Assembly: GCA_022564995.1 (NCBI GenBank)
Contig: JADFKK010000009.1
Location: 1-55,517, forward strand
Source of the DNA: Planctomycetota bacterium
GTDB taxonomy: Bacteria > Planctomycetota > Planctomycetia > Pirellulales > JADFKK01
Direction: 5' to 3'
DNA: 55,517 nucleotides
Below are positions 8,766 to 16,840 of this stretch, in pieces. Position numbers and translations under genes: made by a program. The notes under the pieces were generated by a model. The model was given only the letters and a program-made list of their open reading frames with translations, was not told where the DNA came from and ran no database searches. Positions within the stretch are counted from its first letter, which is position 1. Each line of letters starts with the position of its first letter.

Positions 8766-10007
8766 GTGAAATTTTGGATCACCGTGCGAATCGCGCTGCG
8801 CGCGCTGCGCAAAAACAAGATGCGGTCCGGGCTCACCGTCCTGGGGGTTGTGATTGGAATCGCAGCCGTGACGGCGATGGTGTCGATCGGTCAGAGTGCC
8901 AGCGCCCTGGTGCAGAGTCAATTCGAAGCGATCGGAACCAACGTCATCGTCGTGCTTCCCGGAGCGCAACACCGCCGCGGTGTGCGACGAGGCAACGTGC
9001 AAACGCTGACCGCGGCCGATAGTGATGCGATCGCCGAGGAGTGCGAATCGGTACGTGCGACCTCGCCGCTGGTGGCGACCTCGGGACAGGTCGTCTATGC
9101 GAATGCAAATTGGAGCCCCAACGAAATCTGGGGCGTCGGGCCCGATTATCTGACGGTGCGCAACTGGCAACTGCAGCACGGTGGGTTCTTCATCGATCGC
9201 GATATCACTTCCGCCAACAAGGTCTGCGTGATCGGGCACACGCTCGTGGGCAAATTGTTTCAGACGACCAACCCCATCGGTGCGACGATTCGCGTCAAGA
9301 ACATCCCGCTCAGAATCATCGGCGTCCTGGAAACCAAGGGGGCCAACATGGTCGGCCAGGATCAGGACAACATCGTGCTGATTCCCTACACCACCGTGCG
9401 AAAACGCCTGCAAGGCTCCAGCTTTAATAACGTGCATGCCATTATGGTCTCTGCCCGTTCGGTCAGTCGAATGTCCGACGCCGAGAGTGAGATCTTTCAA
9501 CTGCTCAGCGAGCGACATCATATCGGTCCCGGCCAACCGGCCGACTTCGAAGTACAAAACATGACGGAGATCGCCAACGTGCTGGGGATCATCACGGGAA
9601 CCATGACGGCGCTGTTGGCTTCGATTGCCGGGATTTCGCTCCTTGTCGGCGGTGTCGGCATCATGAACATCATGCTGGTTTCGGTCACGGAACGCACCCG
9701 CGAAATCGGCATTCGCATGGCCGTCGGCGCGCGATCGCGGGACATCTTGCGGCAGTTTCTCGTCGAGTCGATTATCCTCTCTTGCTTCGGTGGGATCGTT
9801 GGCTTGGCGTTGGGTGTGGGATCATCCATCGGGATTACGATGCTGATCAACTCGATCTCGTCCGGATCCGATTGGCCGGTCGTAATTTCTCTTCCAGCCG
9901 CGGCAGTCGCCATGGTATTCGCCACCGCCGTCGGTGTGTTCTTCGGATTCTATCCGGCCTGGCGGGCCAGTCGTCTCGATCCGATTGAAGCCCTGCGGTA
10001 CGAGTAA
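8766..10007 (+). CDS. MacB/FtsX-type ABC exporter permease
   Basis: 413 aa with a GTG start preceded by AAAGGG. First transmembrane segment LTVLGVVIGIAAVTAMVSIG (about 20-40), then a long periplasmic MacB_PCD domain (about 45-270), then three membrane segments in the FtsX domain with the conserved GGVGIMNIMLVSVTERTREI and TREIGIRMAVGAR. E. coli MacB is about 648 aa because it carries an N-terminal ATPase; that domain is absent here and no ABC ATPase gene follows. The ATPase must be supplied in trans if the pump works. The pair with the upstream adaptor is clear. Confidence 0.9.
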   Translation: MKFWITVRIALRALRKNKMRSGLTVLGVVIGIAAVTAMVSIGQSASALVQSQFEAIGTNVIVVLPGAQHRRGVRRGNVQTLTAADSDAIAEECESVRATSPLVATSGQVVYANANWSPNEIWGVGPDYLTVRNWQLQHGGFFIDRDITSANKVCVIGHTLVGKLFQTTNPIGATIRVKNIPLRIIGVLETKGANMVGQDQDNIVLIPYTTVRKRLQGSSFNNVHAIMVSARSVSRMSDAESEIFQLLSERHHIGPGQPADFEVQNMTEIANVLGIITGTMTALLASIAGISLLVGGVGIMNIMLVSVTERTREIGIRMAVGARSRDILRQFLVESIILSCFGGIVGLALGVGSSIGITMLINSISSGSDWPVVISLPAAAVAMVFATAVGVFFGFYPAWRASRLDPIEALRYE

Positions 10008-10215
10008 CACCAAACACCCTCATCTGTAATTGTCGTACCTGCCAACTCCAACGCCTCCGGGCCACGATTCCCTGGCAAGCGTGACGCGCCACCGTCTGTC
10101 GTGGGAGTGGCGTTTTCTGCAAGTATTCGCAAATCGCTGATTTGCTTCAAATGCGCGAGGTCGCCAAGCTACCGGCGGTGGTGCTAACCCTCCGGACTCG
10201 GCTGCGGGCACTCCG

Positions 10216-10830
10216 CTAGTCGTGAAAAATCGTGCATTTCGGCTTCGCCTGCCGGAGCTTCTTCACACCTTCGTCCGTGACGTTCGTGCCACTGAGGTCC
10301 ACGGATTGAAGAGTAAAAATCACTCTCAAGTACTTCAGTCCAGCGTCCGTGACGTTGGTGTTGCTGAGGTTCAGGACACTAAGAACCTTCCACTCTTTTG
10401 AACGGACGATGTTCACGCGTTGAAAATGCGCAAGCGCCAACAAGTGCTCCAGTCCAGCGTCAGTGACCTTGGTGTTGCCAAGGTTCAGGACTCGAAGAAA
10501 CCTCATCCCTTTCAAGTGCCCCAGGCCAGCGTCGGTGACTTTTGTGCCGTAGAGATTCAACTCTTCGAGATTCGATAGGCCCTTCAGGTGCTCCAGTCCG
10601 GCGTCGGTGATGTTGGTTGTGGAGACGTTCAGTTGCTCGAGCTTGGTCAGCCCTTTCAGGTGCTCCAGTCCGGCGTCGGTGATGTTGGCTGTGGAGACGT
10701 TCAGTCGTTCGAGCTTGGTCAGCCCTTTCAGGTGTTCGGTTGTTGTTTCGACTCCTTTCCCAGGGCGTTGCCCTGGGCTGATATGTTTTGGCCCCTTCGG
10801 GGCGAAGTTTGCAAGCGATGCTTGCAACAA
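10216..10830 (-). CDS. Leucine-rich-repeat protein, 5' end altered by palindromic repeat
   Basis: 204 aa with about seven RNI-like repeats of the form TNITDAGLEHLKGLTKLEQL, the common planctomycete LRR type. There is no signal peptide. The first 25 residues (around FAPKGPKHISPGQRPGKG) are encoded by a composite palindromic element at 10759-10825, so the true N-terminus has probably been replaced or truncated. Another frame continues upstream to 10948. LRRs of this kind are thought to bind proteins; nothing more specific can be said. It may be a decaying gene. Confidence 0.6.
   Translation of the reverse strand: MLQASLANFAPKGPKHISPGQRPGKGVETTTEHLKGLTKLERLNVSTANITDAGLEHLKGLTKLEQLNVSTTNITDAGLEHLKGLSNLEELNLYGTKVTDAGLGHLKGMRFLRVLNLGNTKVTDAGLEHLLALAHFQRVNIVRSKEWKVLSVLNLSNTNVTDAGLKYLRVIFTLQSVDLSGTNVTDEGVKKLRQAKPKCTIFHD
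10759..10825. repeat. Composite of three small palindromes at the LRR gene start
   Basis: CCCAGGGCGTTGCCCTGGG (10759-10777), GCCCCTTCGGGGC (10791-10803) and GCAAGCGATGCTTGC (10811-10825) lie in a row. Confidence 0.85.
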
Positions 10831-10961
10831 ATCGAAAGCGACAAAACCCTGTCGTCAGCAGGCTGAGTCCGCGAGCCCCCCCGTTTCCAGAGAGACTCGC
10901 GGCGCTCAAACCCCTGCCCTCAAGACGCACGAACTGCTCCGAGAACAACCTCTGACATGCT

Positions 10962-13109
10962 TCATTCCGTCGCCAGCTTGAATGCCAGAGCGGGCACCGG
11001 CGCGAAGCCGAACTTACCGCCGGCCATGCCGGGCTTGGGCACGCCGTCGCCGTCCACGTCGGCCATTTTCATCATCATGGCCTTGGCACGCTGCGGGTCG
11101 GTCTTCATCAACGCGGCCAGTTGAGCTTTCATCGCCTTGATCTGCGCCATGGACGGAATCGGCTCACCGGTGGGATCGATCTCGGCGAGTTGGATGCCGT
11201 GGCGGGTGTGCGCCGCGGCGAAAAACTTGTCGATGCGGCCGACGATCTGCTTTCGCTCGGCGCCGTTCGTGGCCAGGGCCAGCTCGCGCAGCGCGCCAAT
11301 CGTCGCGCCGACGTTGCGCGGCGTGTAGACCGATTCCATCGCGCCTTCGGCCGACCGATAGGTGGCGGCCGTCTCCGACCACAGATCGCGGTTCATGAAT
11401 CCATACGCTTTGTCGGCCGCGGCCTTGAAGCTGTCCTGACCCGTGACGGCATACGCCGCCAGCAGACCACGAATGCCCATGCCTTGGCTGTCGAGGCGTC
11501 GATCGCCGCGATTCGGCCCGACGCCGAAGACGTAGCCGTTGTAGAAGCCGCCGTCGGGCGCCATCAGCTTATCGCGCAGATAGCTGGCTTGGGCGGTCAC
11601 GGCCATCTTGACCATCTTCAACAACGGGGCGGGCGCGTCGTGCAAGCGACTGTGCAAGTTTTTCAAAGCGACGAGCGCGAGCCCCGCATCAGCCGTCGTG
11701 ATGTCGGCGATCTGGCTGGGTTTGATCCAACCCTGCACAGACTTACCCTCCTCGGAACGATACCGCACGAGCACCCAGTCGTCGCGGGCTTGTTCGAGCA
11801 AGAGTGCCTGTCCTCGCTTGACCACCCCGCGAGTTTCCTTTCCCGCTCTAATTCTCGCCGTGGGCACATTGACGACCACGATTCGCTTCGCTTGGGTACC
11901 GCGCGGCAGTGCCACGCTGCGGAACGAGCCGTTGGTCTTGTCAAAGTGCATCGCCATCATGTTCTTAAAGGTCACTACCGAGAGGCCCTTGGAGAGCATG
12001 TGCGGTTTCGCCGGGAATAGCGCTCCGTGGGTCTTGTGATCTCCCTGGTCGCCGAACACGGCGTCGTAAACATCCTTGACGGTCGGGTCGGAGTAAAAGT
12101 AGAACTCCGAAGTGCCCCACAGCAGCGACGCCTGATCGCGCAGATGGCTGGTCTTGTCGACGACTTCCCAGGCGATGGGAGCCGGCGGCATGCCCGGCTT
12201 GGTCATGAATGTGGCGCGGATCTTGTGCGGATAATAACGCAGCCCTTTCATCGGGTCGTACGTCGCCGGGTTTCCCACGTCGCCCAACTTTCCGGATACG
12301 GGGTCATAGGCCAGCGTCGTTTTCAGCGTAAACATCTTGGTGATCGCCATGGCGGTCAGCACGGCGCCGCGAAAGCCGTTTCCATGCTCCTTCTCGTTGC
12401 CGAGCCAGACCTCGCCGTTCGGTCCCTGGCGGTGCTTGGCGAAGAAGTCTTCCGCCCACATGACCTCCTTCGTCAGAGCCTGGCCAAGCGCCGCGGGCGT
12501 AATCGTACGATCGAACGATTTCGGATTCCAACGCAGCGTGGTGAAGTCGTTGGGCACTGGGGGCTGCTGAAAACGAGGAGATCCCGAGGCGAACTCGAGG
12601 AATATGGGAAACACGCCTACCGGAGGAAATGCCTTCGGGTCGTCTTTATGGGCCGGGTCGAAGCGGCAGGGCACGCCGGTCCGGGCACAGAATTGCTTGA
12701 TCTTGAAGACCATGAAGTCCTTCGGCGTGGGGAACATTTTGCTCCCATCGGGCTTCTTATCCATGTCCGAATGCTGCTTGAACAGCGGATTGTGGACCAT
12801 GTGGATCCCCATCCCCGAACGCATCAGGAGGTTGCCCAGGTTGTAACGCGAGTACCAATAGGAATCCTTGTTGAAGTTCGATCCGATGTCGGTCTGGCCG
12901 GCAGGCAGGTCGCAAGCGTAAAGCAGCCATTGTTCGTTCGCCAGATACATCGCGTCGGCCGTGACGTAACGGATGTTACGACCGGTCATCTCATCGACAT
13001 CGGGCGCTTGGGCCATCGCCGTGTGCGTCAACGGCAGATAACCGCCTACGACAACAAACAGGACAGCCAGTGCCGTCGCCGACTTGGTTAGTCGAGCATT
13101 TGTAAACAT
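10962..13109 (-). CDS. Unrecognised large secreted protein with SH3-like and helical-toroid-like parts
   Basis: I chose the ATG at 13109 (GAGGAGAAAGAAC just upstream) over the frame start at 13151; product 715 aa. It has a signal peptide (SATALAVLFVVVGGYLPLTH ... AMAQA). The middle part (about 400-470) looks like a bacterial SH3 domain: VVVNVPTARIRAGKETRGVV ... DDWVLVRYRSEEGKSVQGWI. Residues about 490-640 are helix-rich with Gly/Asp turns and aromatic residues (DGGFYNGYVFGVGP), resembling alpha/alpha-toroid proteins. Near the end is an acidic DVDGDGVPKPG loop, possibly calcium binding. No catalytic motif recognised and no CxxCH. It stands alone on the minus strand, ending 131 bp before the LRR gene. 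Confidence 0.8.
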   Translation of the reverse strand: MFTNARLTKSATALAVLFVVVGGYLPLTHTAMAQAPDVDEMTGRNIRYVTADAMYLANEQWLLYACDLPAGQTDIGSNFNKDSYWYSRYNLGNLLMRSGMGIHMVHNPLFKQHSDMDKKPDGSKMFPTPKDFMVFKIKQFCARTGVPCRFDPAHKDDPKAFPPVGVFPIFLEFASGSPRFQQPPVPNDFTTLRWNPKSFDRTITPAALGQALTKEVMWAEDFFAKHRQGPNGEVWLGNEKEHGNGFRGAVLTAMAITKMFTLKTTLAYDPVSGKLGDVGNPATYDPMKGLRYYPHKIRATFMTKPGMPPAPIAWEVVDKTSHLRDQASLLWGTSEFYFYSDPTVKDVYDAVFGDQGDHKTHGALFPAKPHMLSKGLSVVTFKNMMAMHFDKTNGSFRSVALPRGTQAKRIVVVNVPTARIRAGKETRGVVKRGQALLLEQARDDWVLVRYRSEEGKSVQGWIKPSQIADITTADAGLALVALKNLHSRLHDAPAPLLKMVKMAVTAQASYLRDKLMAPDGGFYNGYVFGVGPNRGDRRLDSQGMGIRGLLAAYAVTGQDSFKAAADKAYGFMNRDLWSETAATYRSAEGAMESVYTPRNVGATIGALRELALATNGAERKQIVGRIDKFFAAAHTRHGIQLAEIDPTGEPIPSMAQIKAMKAQLAALMKTDPQRAKAMMMKMADVDGDGVPKPGMAGGKFGFAPVPALAFKLATE

Positions 13110-13572
13110 GGTTCTTTCTCCTCGAAAATGTTGCAGTGAAACGGGGCTCATCTCAAGACGCGATAGGGTCGATGCACGGTGGAGCCCGCACGCGCGCCCG
13201 GAGCGGTCCCGCCAAAAAACTTGGTCGCAATTTCACGCCAACGGTCTCAGGCATCGCTGGACTCCCGAATCCGGTCAATGAAGTGGCCCGAATTGTGAGA
13301 TGTTTCACACTTAGGCAGCGGCGGGACAATAAAGTACCCGTAGCTGAATTCGCAAGAATTCAGACGACCGACACCAATCTGAATTCTTGCGAATCCAGCT
13401 ACCAGTGGTGGGTAGATCGTTGTCCCGCCGCTGCCTCAGTTCAAACTATTCGCTTGTTTGGGTTCATCGTCTGTGACCTACTTCACGTAACTTTGGTTTT
13501 CTCTATGGTGCGTTCCTAATTTTCTTGCGCCACAAGGAACGACGGATGGGCGCGGGAATCCTTACGATCAAA
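13110..13572. other. Intergenic stretch carrying a large nested inverted repeat
   Basis: No gene is supported here. The stretch contains the 122-bp element at 13314-13435 and the presumed promoter of the large secreted protein. Confidence 0.6.
13314..13435. repeat. 122-bp nested inverted repeat (MITE-like)
   Basis: Outer arms GGCAGCGGCGGGACAA (13314-13329) and its exact complement (13420-13435). Inner 24-bp arms (13340-13363 and 13379-13402), starting GTAGCTGAATTCGCAAG, match with one mismatch. The overall shape is a long hairpin between two minus-strand genes. Confidence 0.9.
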
Positions 13573-14289
13573 TCATCGGAAAACAGAAGTTCGATACGAA
13601 CACCCGAGGCGCCAGAAGGCCCACCGCAACTTGAATCGTTCCCACCACGAAATTGGCGTTTCGTGGAGTCGCACCCACTGCAGCTTGGGTAACCGGCAAA
13701 GCAGTTTGAGCCCTCGGTAGGTAATCCGGGTGCGGCTTAGGTCGAGCCATCGCAGGCTCGCGAGAACGCGGTGCTTTTCTCCCAGATAAGCCAGCATCTC
13801 GTCGCTTACCTGCGGCCCGTGCAGACGGATGCCAATCACTTTTTCGGAAAGCAGGGCAAAACCATCACCGACCTCGCCCTTGAGCCATTCAAGCTGCTCG
13901 GTCTCCACATGGCCTCCGAGAACCATGACTTTGCCGATAACTCCCTGCTGCTCGACGTACGTTTCCACCATGGAACCGATCCAACGAAAATCGTGACGTC
14001 GGGCGTGGTCCAGGGCGCGTTCATAGGCCCTTTGCAGTCGTTTGAAGGATTCGACATCACCGCCCGTATCGGGATGCGCCATCGACACCCTTGCCAAGTA
14101 AGCTTTCTTGACATCCTCAATCGTGATCGGCAACATCAGGCCGAGCGGCGCCAAGAATTCCTGCGTCTCATTGCGAGACACCTCCTCGACCATGAATTGG
14201 TTCCGGTCCAATCTCTCGCAGCACTCGGAGATCGTCCTGCACTGGTTCATTGGACGAAGACAGCCGGGACACTTCGTTTCGCCAATCAT
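13573..14289 (-). CDS. J-domain protein with N-terminal cysteine cluster and C-terminal LRR
   Basis: 238 aa with a strong ribosome site (AGGAGG five bases before ATG). Residues 7-24 contain five cysteines (CPGC at 7-10, then C17, C23, C24) that could bind zinc. A DnaJ-type J domain follows (about 43-98) with the HPD tripeptide at 72-74 in ARVSMAHPDTGGD, which in the family stimulates DnaK ATPase activity. The C-terminal half has two or three leucine-rich repeats (ASLRWLDLSRTRITYRGLKL). No membrane segment. It looks like a DnaK co-chaperone with an LRR substrate- or partner-binding part; the partner is unknown. Confidence 0.8.
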   Translation of the reverse strand: MIGETKCPGCLRPMNQCRTISECCERLDRNQFMVEEVSRNETQEFLAPLGLMLPITIEDVKKAYLARVSMAHPDTGGDVESFKRLQRAYERALDHARRHDFRWIGSMVETYVEQQGVIGKVMVLGGHVETEQLEWLKGEVGDGFALLSEKVIGIRLHGPQVSDEMLAYLGEKHRVLASLRWLDLSRTRITYRGLKLLCRLPKLQWVRLHETPISWWERFKLRWAFWRLGCSYRTSVFR

Positions 14290-14594
14290 GTGAGCCTCCT
14301 ATGGTTCCTTCTCAAAGCCGATACTTCCCGTTCACGAAGGGCACGGTGCCCTTGGAATCGGATCAAGGATCTTCAGCATCTGGTCAGATCTGTTGGCACA
14401 GAAGGCTCAGCGAATCGCCGCAACGCAAAGAGCCTAATGAATTCTTCGCAATGCCTGACTGTCGGTCTGTGTGCCATCTCACGGTAGATTGCCGGCAACT
14501 CAGATCGACGATGCGCTTATATTGGCACAGAGGGATGCGCTGTCCTGATATCCGTCGAGATCACCAACAACTGGCTGCTGGCGGGACTCAGCGA
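14290..14594. other. Intergenic stretch, one small palindrome
   Basis: About 300 bp between two minus-strand genes. Apart from the ribosome site of the J-domain gene and a perfect palindrome AAGGGCAC-G-GTGCCCTT at 14337-14353, I see nothing. Confidence 0.5.
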
Positions 14595-14909
14595 TCAATC
14601 AATTGCGAGGGTCACACTTCGGTCTTCGATGTGACGCACCGTGAACTCAGCCGTATCATTGAGGAACAGAGTCTTTCCCTGCTCGCAACTCACGACGAAT
14701 GTGCAACAGCCTCTTTGCGGAAACATGTAGTAACCCGGACCGCTGCAGCGGACGTTGCAGCCAAGTGCCGGTCTCGCATTTTCGTTGCTCCCGGCGTTCA
14801 TCGAACAAATGCCGAATTTCACGCCGCCACGGTCAATCTCCAAGACAACGATAGAGATATCGTCGCCGACAAGGAACTGCTCTCCGCGTCTTCGCTGCAT
14901 GATGTGCAT
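14595..14909 (-). CDS. Protein with two CsrA-like units in tandem
   Basis: 104 aa. The ATG at 14909 has GGAG seven bases upstream. Residues 1-34 follow the CsrA beta-strand pattern closely: MHIMQRRRGEQFLVGDDISI then VVLEIDRGGVKFGI, comparable to the start of E. coli CsrA. A Cys/Gly-rich linker follows. Then TFVVSCEQGKTLFLNDTAEF and TVRHIEDRSVTLAI repeat the same pattern, with the conserved Gly and Asp aligned, but without the second strand-loop arginines. Canonical CsrA is about 61 aa and acts as a dimer, binding GGA motifs in mRNA leaders through residues that include a C-terminal VHREE region; that region is missing in both units here. RNA binding is therefore uncertain. It is divergent from the ECF sigma gene. 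Confidence 0.6.
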   Translation of the reverse strand: MHIMQRRRGEQFLVGDDISIVVLEIDRGGVKFGICSMNAGSNENARPALGCNVRCSGPGYYMFPQRGCCTFVVSCEQGKTLFLNDTAEFTVRHIEDRSVTLAID

Positions 14910-15170
14910 TGCTTTGTCTCCGTGAATGATAAGCTGCCGATGGTCACCCATGCTTCGATCACCTTATATCCATTGGAGTCGAGCCACGCCGTACGGTCTG
15001 TGAGTTGGGGAACAAAAGGCGTCTTTGTCGAGAAAATAATCCCGGACGGCGAGTGGCGGGGACATGAAGATGAAGTGCTATCACCGCACAAAATTTCCGC
15101 ATCCCTGAATAAAACGGCGGCCTTCTGTCATAACAGGGTAAGGAACCCGACTCTAAGAGCGGAGCGACGA

Positions 15171-15797
15171 TTGAGACGGCGGACAAATGGCTCTGAGCAG
15201 TTCATTCGGCACCTGAAGCCGCTTCAGGGGGCTCTAGAGGCGTATTGTCGCCGTCAGTTGCAAAGCGCCAGCGACGTCGAAGACGTGCTACAAGGTGCTA
15301 TCACCAAAGCATTTGGAGACTTTGACCTGTTTGCCGAAGGCACTAACTTTCGGGCATGGATTTTCAAGTACGTCAACTTTGGAATTCTTGAGAACAACCG
15401 GCGCAGTCGCACGCGAGGGCACGTATCGCTCCAGAGCGACCCAGCCGTGGAAGATAACTGGCAGTTCGACGCCGATGATTCGCTCTTGGAAGTGCTTCTG
15501 GAGACGCCGGAAGTGGTGCTCGAACAAGTCGACGACTCGTTGAATCACGCAATTCAGAAATTGAGGCCGATGGATCGTTCGGTGCTGCTTCTGACAGCCA
15601 TCGGCGGGTTCAAATACCGAGAAATCGCCGAGATTGTTGACCTGCCGATGGGAACTGTCATGAGTTCTCTGCATCGGGCACGGCAACAGGTGCGGCACGA
15701 ACTGATAACGACAGGGCGAGAACAGGGATGCTTCCGTCAACATCAGCAGGAAGCGAAGAGTCGCGACGATCCAGCGGATGGTCGCGACCAGCACTGA
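15171..15797 (+). CDS. ECF-type RNA polymerase sigma factor
   Basis: The frame is open far upstream, but recognisable sigma sequence begins near residue FIRHLKPLQGALEAYCRR, and a TTG at 15171 with GGAG six bases upstream gives a 208-aa protein of normal ECF length. Region 2 spans about 15-85 (DVEDVLQGAITKAFGDFDLF, FRAWIFKYVNFGILENNRRS). Region 4 spans about 125-185 (LRPMDRSVLLLTAIGGFKYR, EIAEIVDLPMGTVMSSLHRA). Fifteen bases downstream begins a zinc anti-sigma gene, so they form one operon. The exact start is uncertain. Likely targets include its own operon and possibly the efflux genes that follow; that is inference. Confidence 0.8.
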   Translation: MRRRTNGSEQFIRHLKPLQGALEAYCRRQLQSASDVEDVLQGAITKAFGDFDLFAEGTNFRAWIFKYVNFGILENNRRSRTRGHVSLQSDPAVEDNWQFDADDSLLEVLLETPEVVLEQVDDSLNHAIQKLRPMDRSVLLLTAIGGFKYREIAEIVDLPMGTVMSSLHRARQQVRHELITTGREQGCFRQHQQEAKSRDDPADGRDQH

Positions 15798-15812
15798 TCC
15801 CGAGGTGATGCC

Positions 15813-16622
15813 ATGAAATGCGACGAAATTCGACGGCACTGGCACTTGTTCCACGACTCCGAAGGAGATGCCCAGCTGCACTTGCAGATCAACCAACATC
15901 TCCAGTCGTGCTCGAATTGTGCCCGCTGGTTCTTCGAGCAAAGTCGTCTGGAAGACGGAATTACGCAGAAGCTCACAGAAGAGATGCTGCCGACTGCCGA
16001 GCTGTGGGTAGGCATCGAGAAGCGGCTGACGCGAGCGCGGCGGGTGAAGAGCCGCAGCCTGTTGATGCTGGCCTCCGCCGTCGTCGTTTCGACCGCAGCG
16101 ATCTTCATCAGCGTCGCGATGGGGATCTGGTCACAGCACGACCATTCGGAGTCGCCCGATCTGGCGCAATTGGCGGTGGCCGTGCATGACCGGTTGGCGA
16201 GCGGGCGTGAGGAGGTGATGTTTTCGAGCGCGTCTCACATCGAAGTCGAGAACTACCTGCGGGGGCAGGTCACTTTCCCGGTGCGATGTCCGCCCCGTGA
16301 GGATGCCGGTTTTGAGGTCCGGGGCGGTGGCACGTGCAAGCTGGCCAGTGATTCCGTGGCCTACGTTGTCGGACACGTGGACGGCAAAGACGTATCGATC
16401 TTCATTCTTTCGCGAGACAGCCTGCCACATTTTCCAGATGAAGACGCTGCTTTGCGCAGGCGACTCATCTACCAGTGCCGCAGGGGAAACGTGGAGGTTG
16501 TGATGAAGGAGATTGACCGCAATGTCGTGCTTGTTATCGGTCAGGCAGAGCGGAGCCGGCTGGAGCGGGTGTTGCAAGCCTACGGCAGTTATGCCGAAGG
16601 ACACCGCAGGGAAGATGGGTAA
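15813..16622 (+). CDS. Membrane-bound zinc anti-sigma factor
   Basis: 269 aa, ribosome site GAGGTGA before ATG. The N-terminus has the zf-HC2/ZAS pattern H29-x3-C33-x2-C36 in INQHLQSCSNCARWF, which in this family binds the sigma factor. One membrane segment follows at about 81-105 (SLLMLASAVVVSTAAIFISV). The C-terminal 160 residues would be periplasmic and contain two cysteines (in VRCPPREDAG and GGTCKLASDS), a possible sensing part. It is co-transcribed with the sigma factor upstream. The stimulus is unknown; the neighbouring RND operon suggests envelope or toxic-compound stress. Confidence 0.85.
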   Translation: MKCDEIRRHWHLFHDSEGDAQLHLQINQHLQSCSNCARWFFEQSRLEDGITQKLTEEMLPTAELWVGIEKRLTRARRVKSRSLLMLASAVVVSTAAIFISVAMGIWSQHDHSESPDLAQLAVAVHDRLASGREEVMFSSASHIEVENYLRGQVTFPVRCPPREDAGFEVRGGGTCKLASDSVAYVVGHVDGKDVSIFILSRDSLPHFPDEDAALRRRLIYQCRRGNVEVVMKEIDRNVVLVIGQAERSRLERVLQAYGSYAEGHRREDG

Positions 16623-16727
16623 ATGACGGGGTTTTTAGGCTTATGCGGATTATTCCTATTAGGGAAGCAATACCGGGACGACACTGTATTACACGCGCCT
16701 CCATGGCAATTCCCTCGCCTCTTGTGT

Positions 16728-16809
16728 CCTCGTTTAACGGCAAGCCGGAAGGCGACGGTGTTTTGGAAAACGCAGCACGCAGCCGCCTTCGGCTTGCCGT
16801 TAAACGAGG
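16728..16809. repeat. Inverted repeat of the GTTTAACGGCAAGCCG family, copy 1
   Basis: Left arm 16728-16754 and right arm 16784-16809 are complementary with one bulged base. The core GTTTAACGGCAAGCCG recurs at 28776-28857 and as a half copy at 35594-35608. It lies between the anti-sigma gene and the RND pump and might also act as a transcription attenuator. Confidence 0.9.
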
Positions 16810-16840
16810 AAGTATTTTTCTGACAGATCCTTAAAAAACC

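Noticed and set aside
12027..13091. 354-codon plus-strand frame
   Set aside because: Antisense to the large secreted protein, which has a signal peptide and ribosome site.
14250..15170. Plus-strand frame extending the sigma factor by about 300 residues at its N-terminus
   Set aside because: The extension has no sigma or other motif, overlaps the CsrA-like gene on the other strand, and a TTG with GGAG at 15171 gives a normal ECF length.
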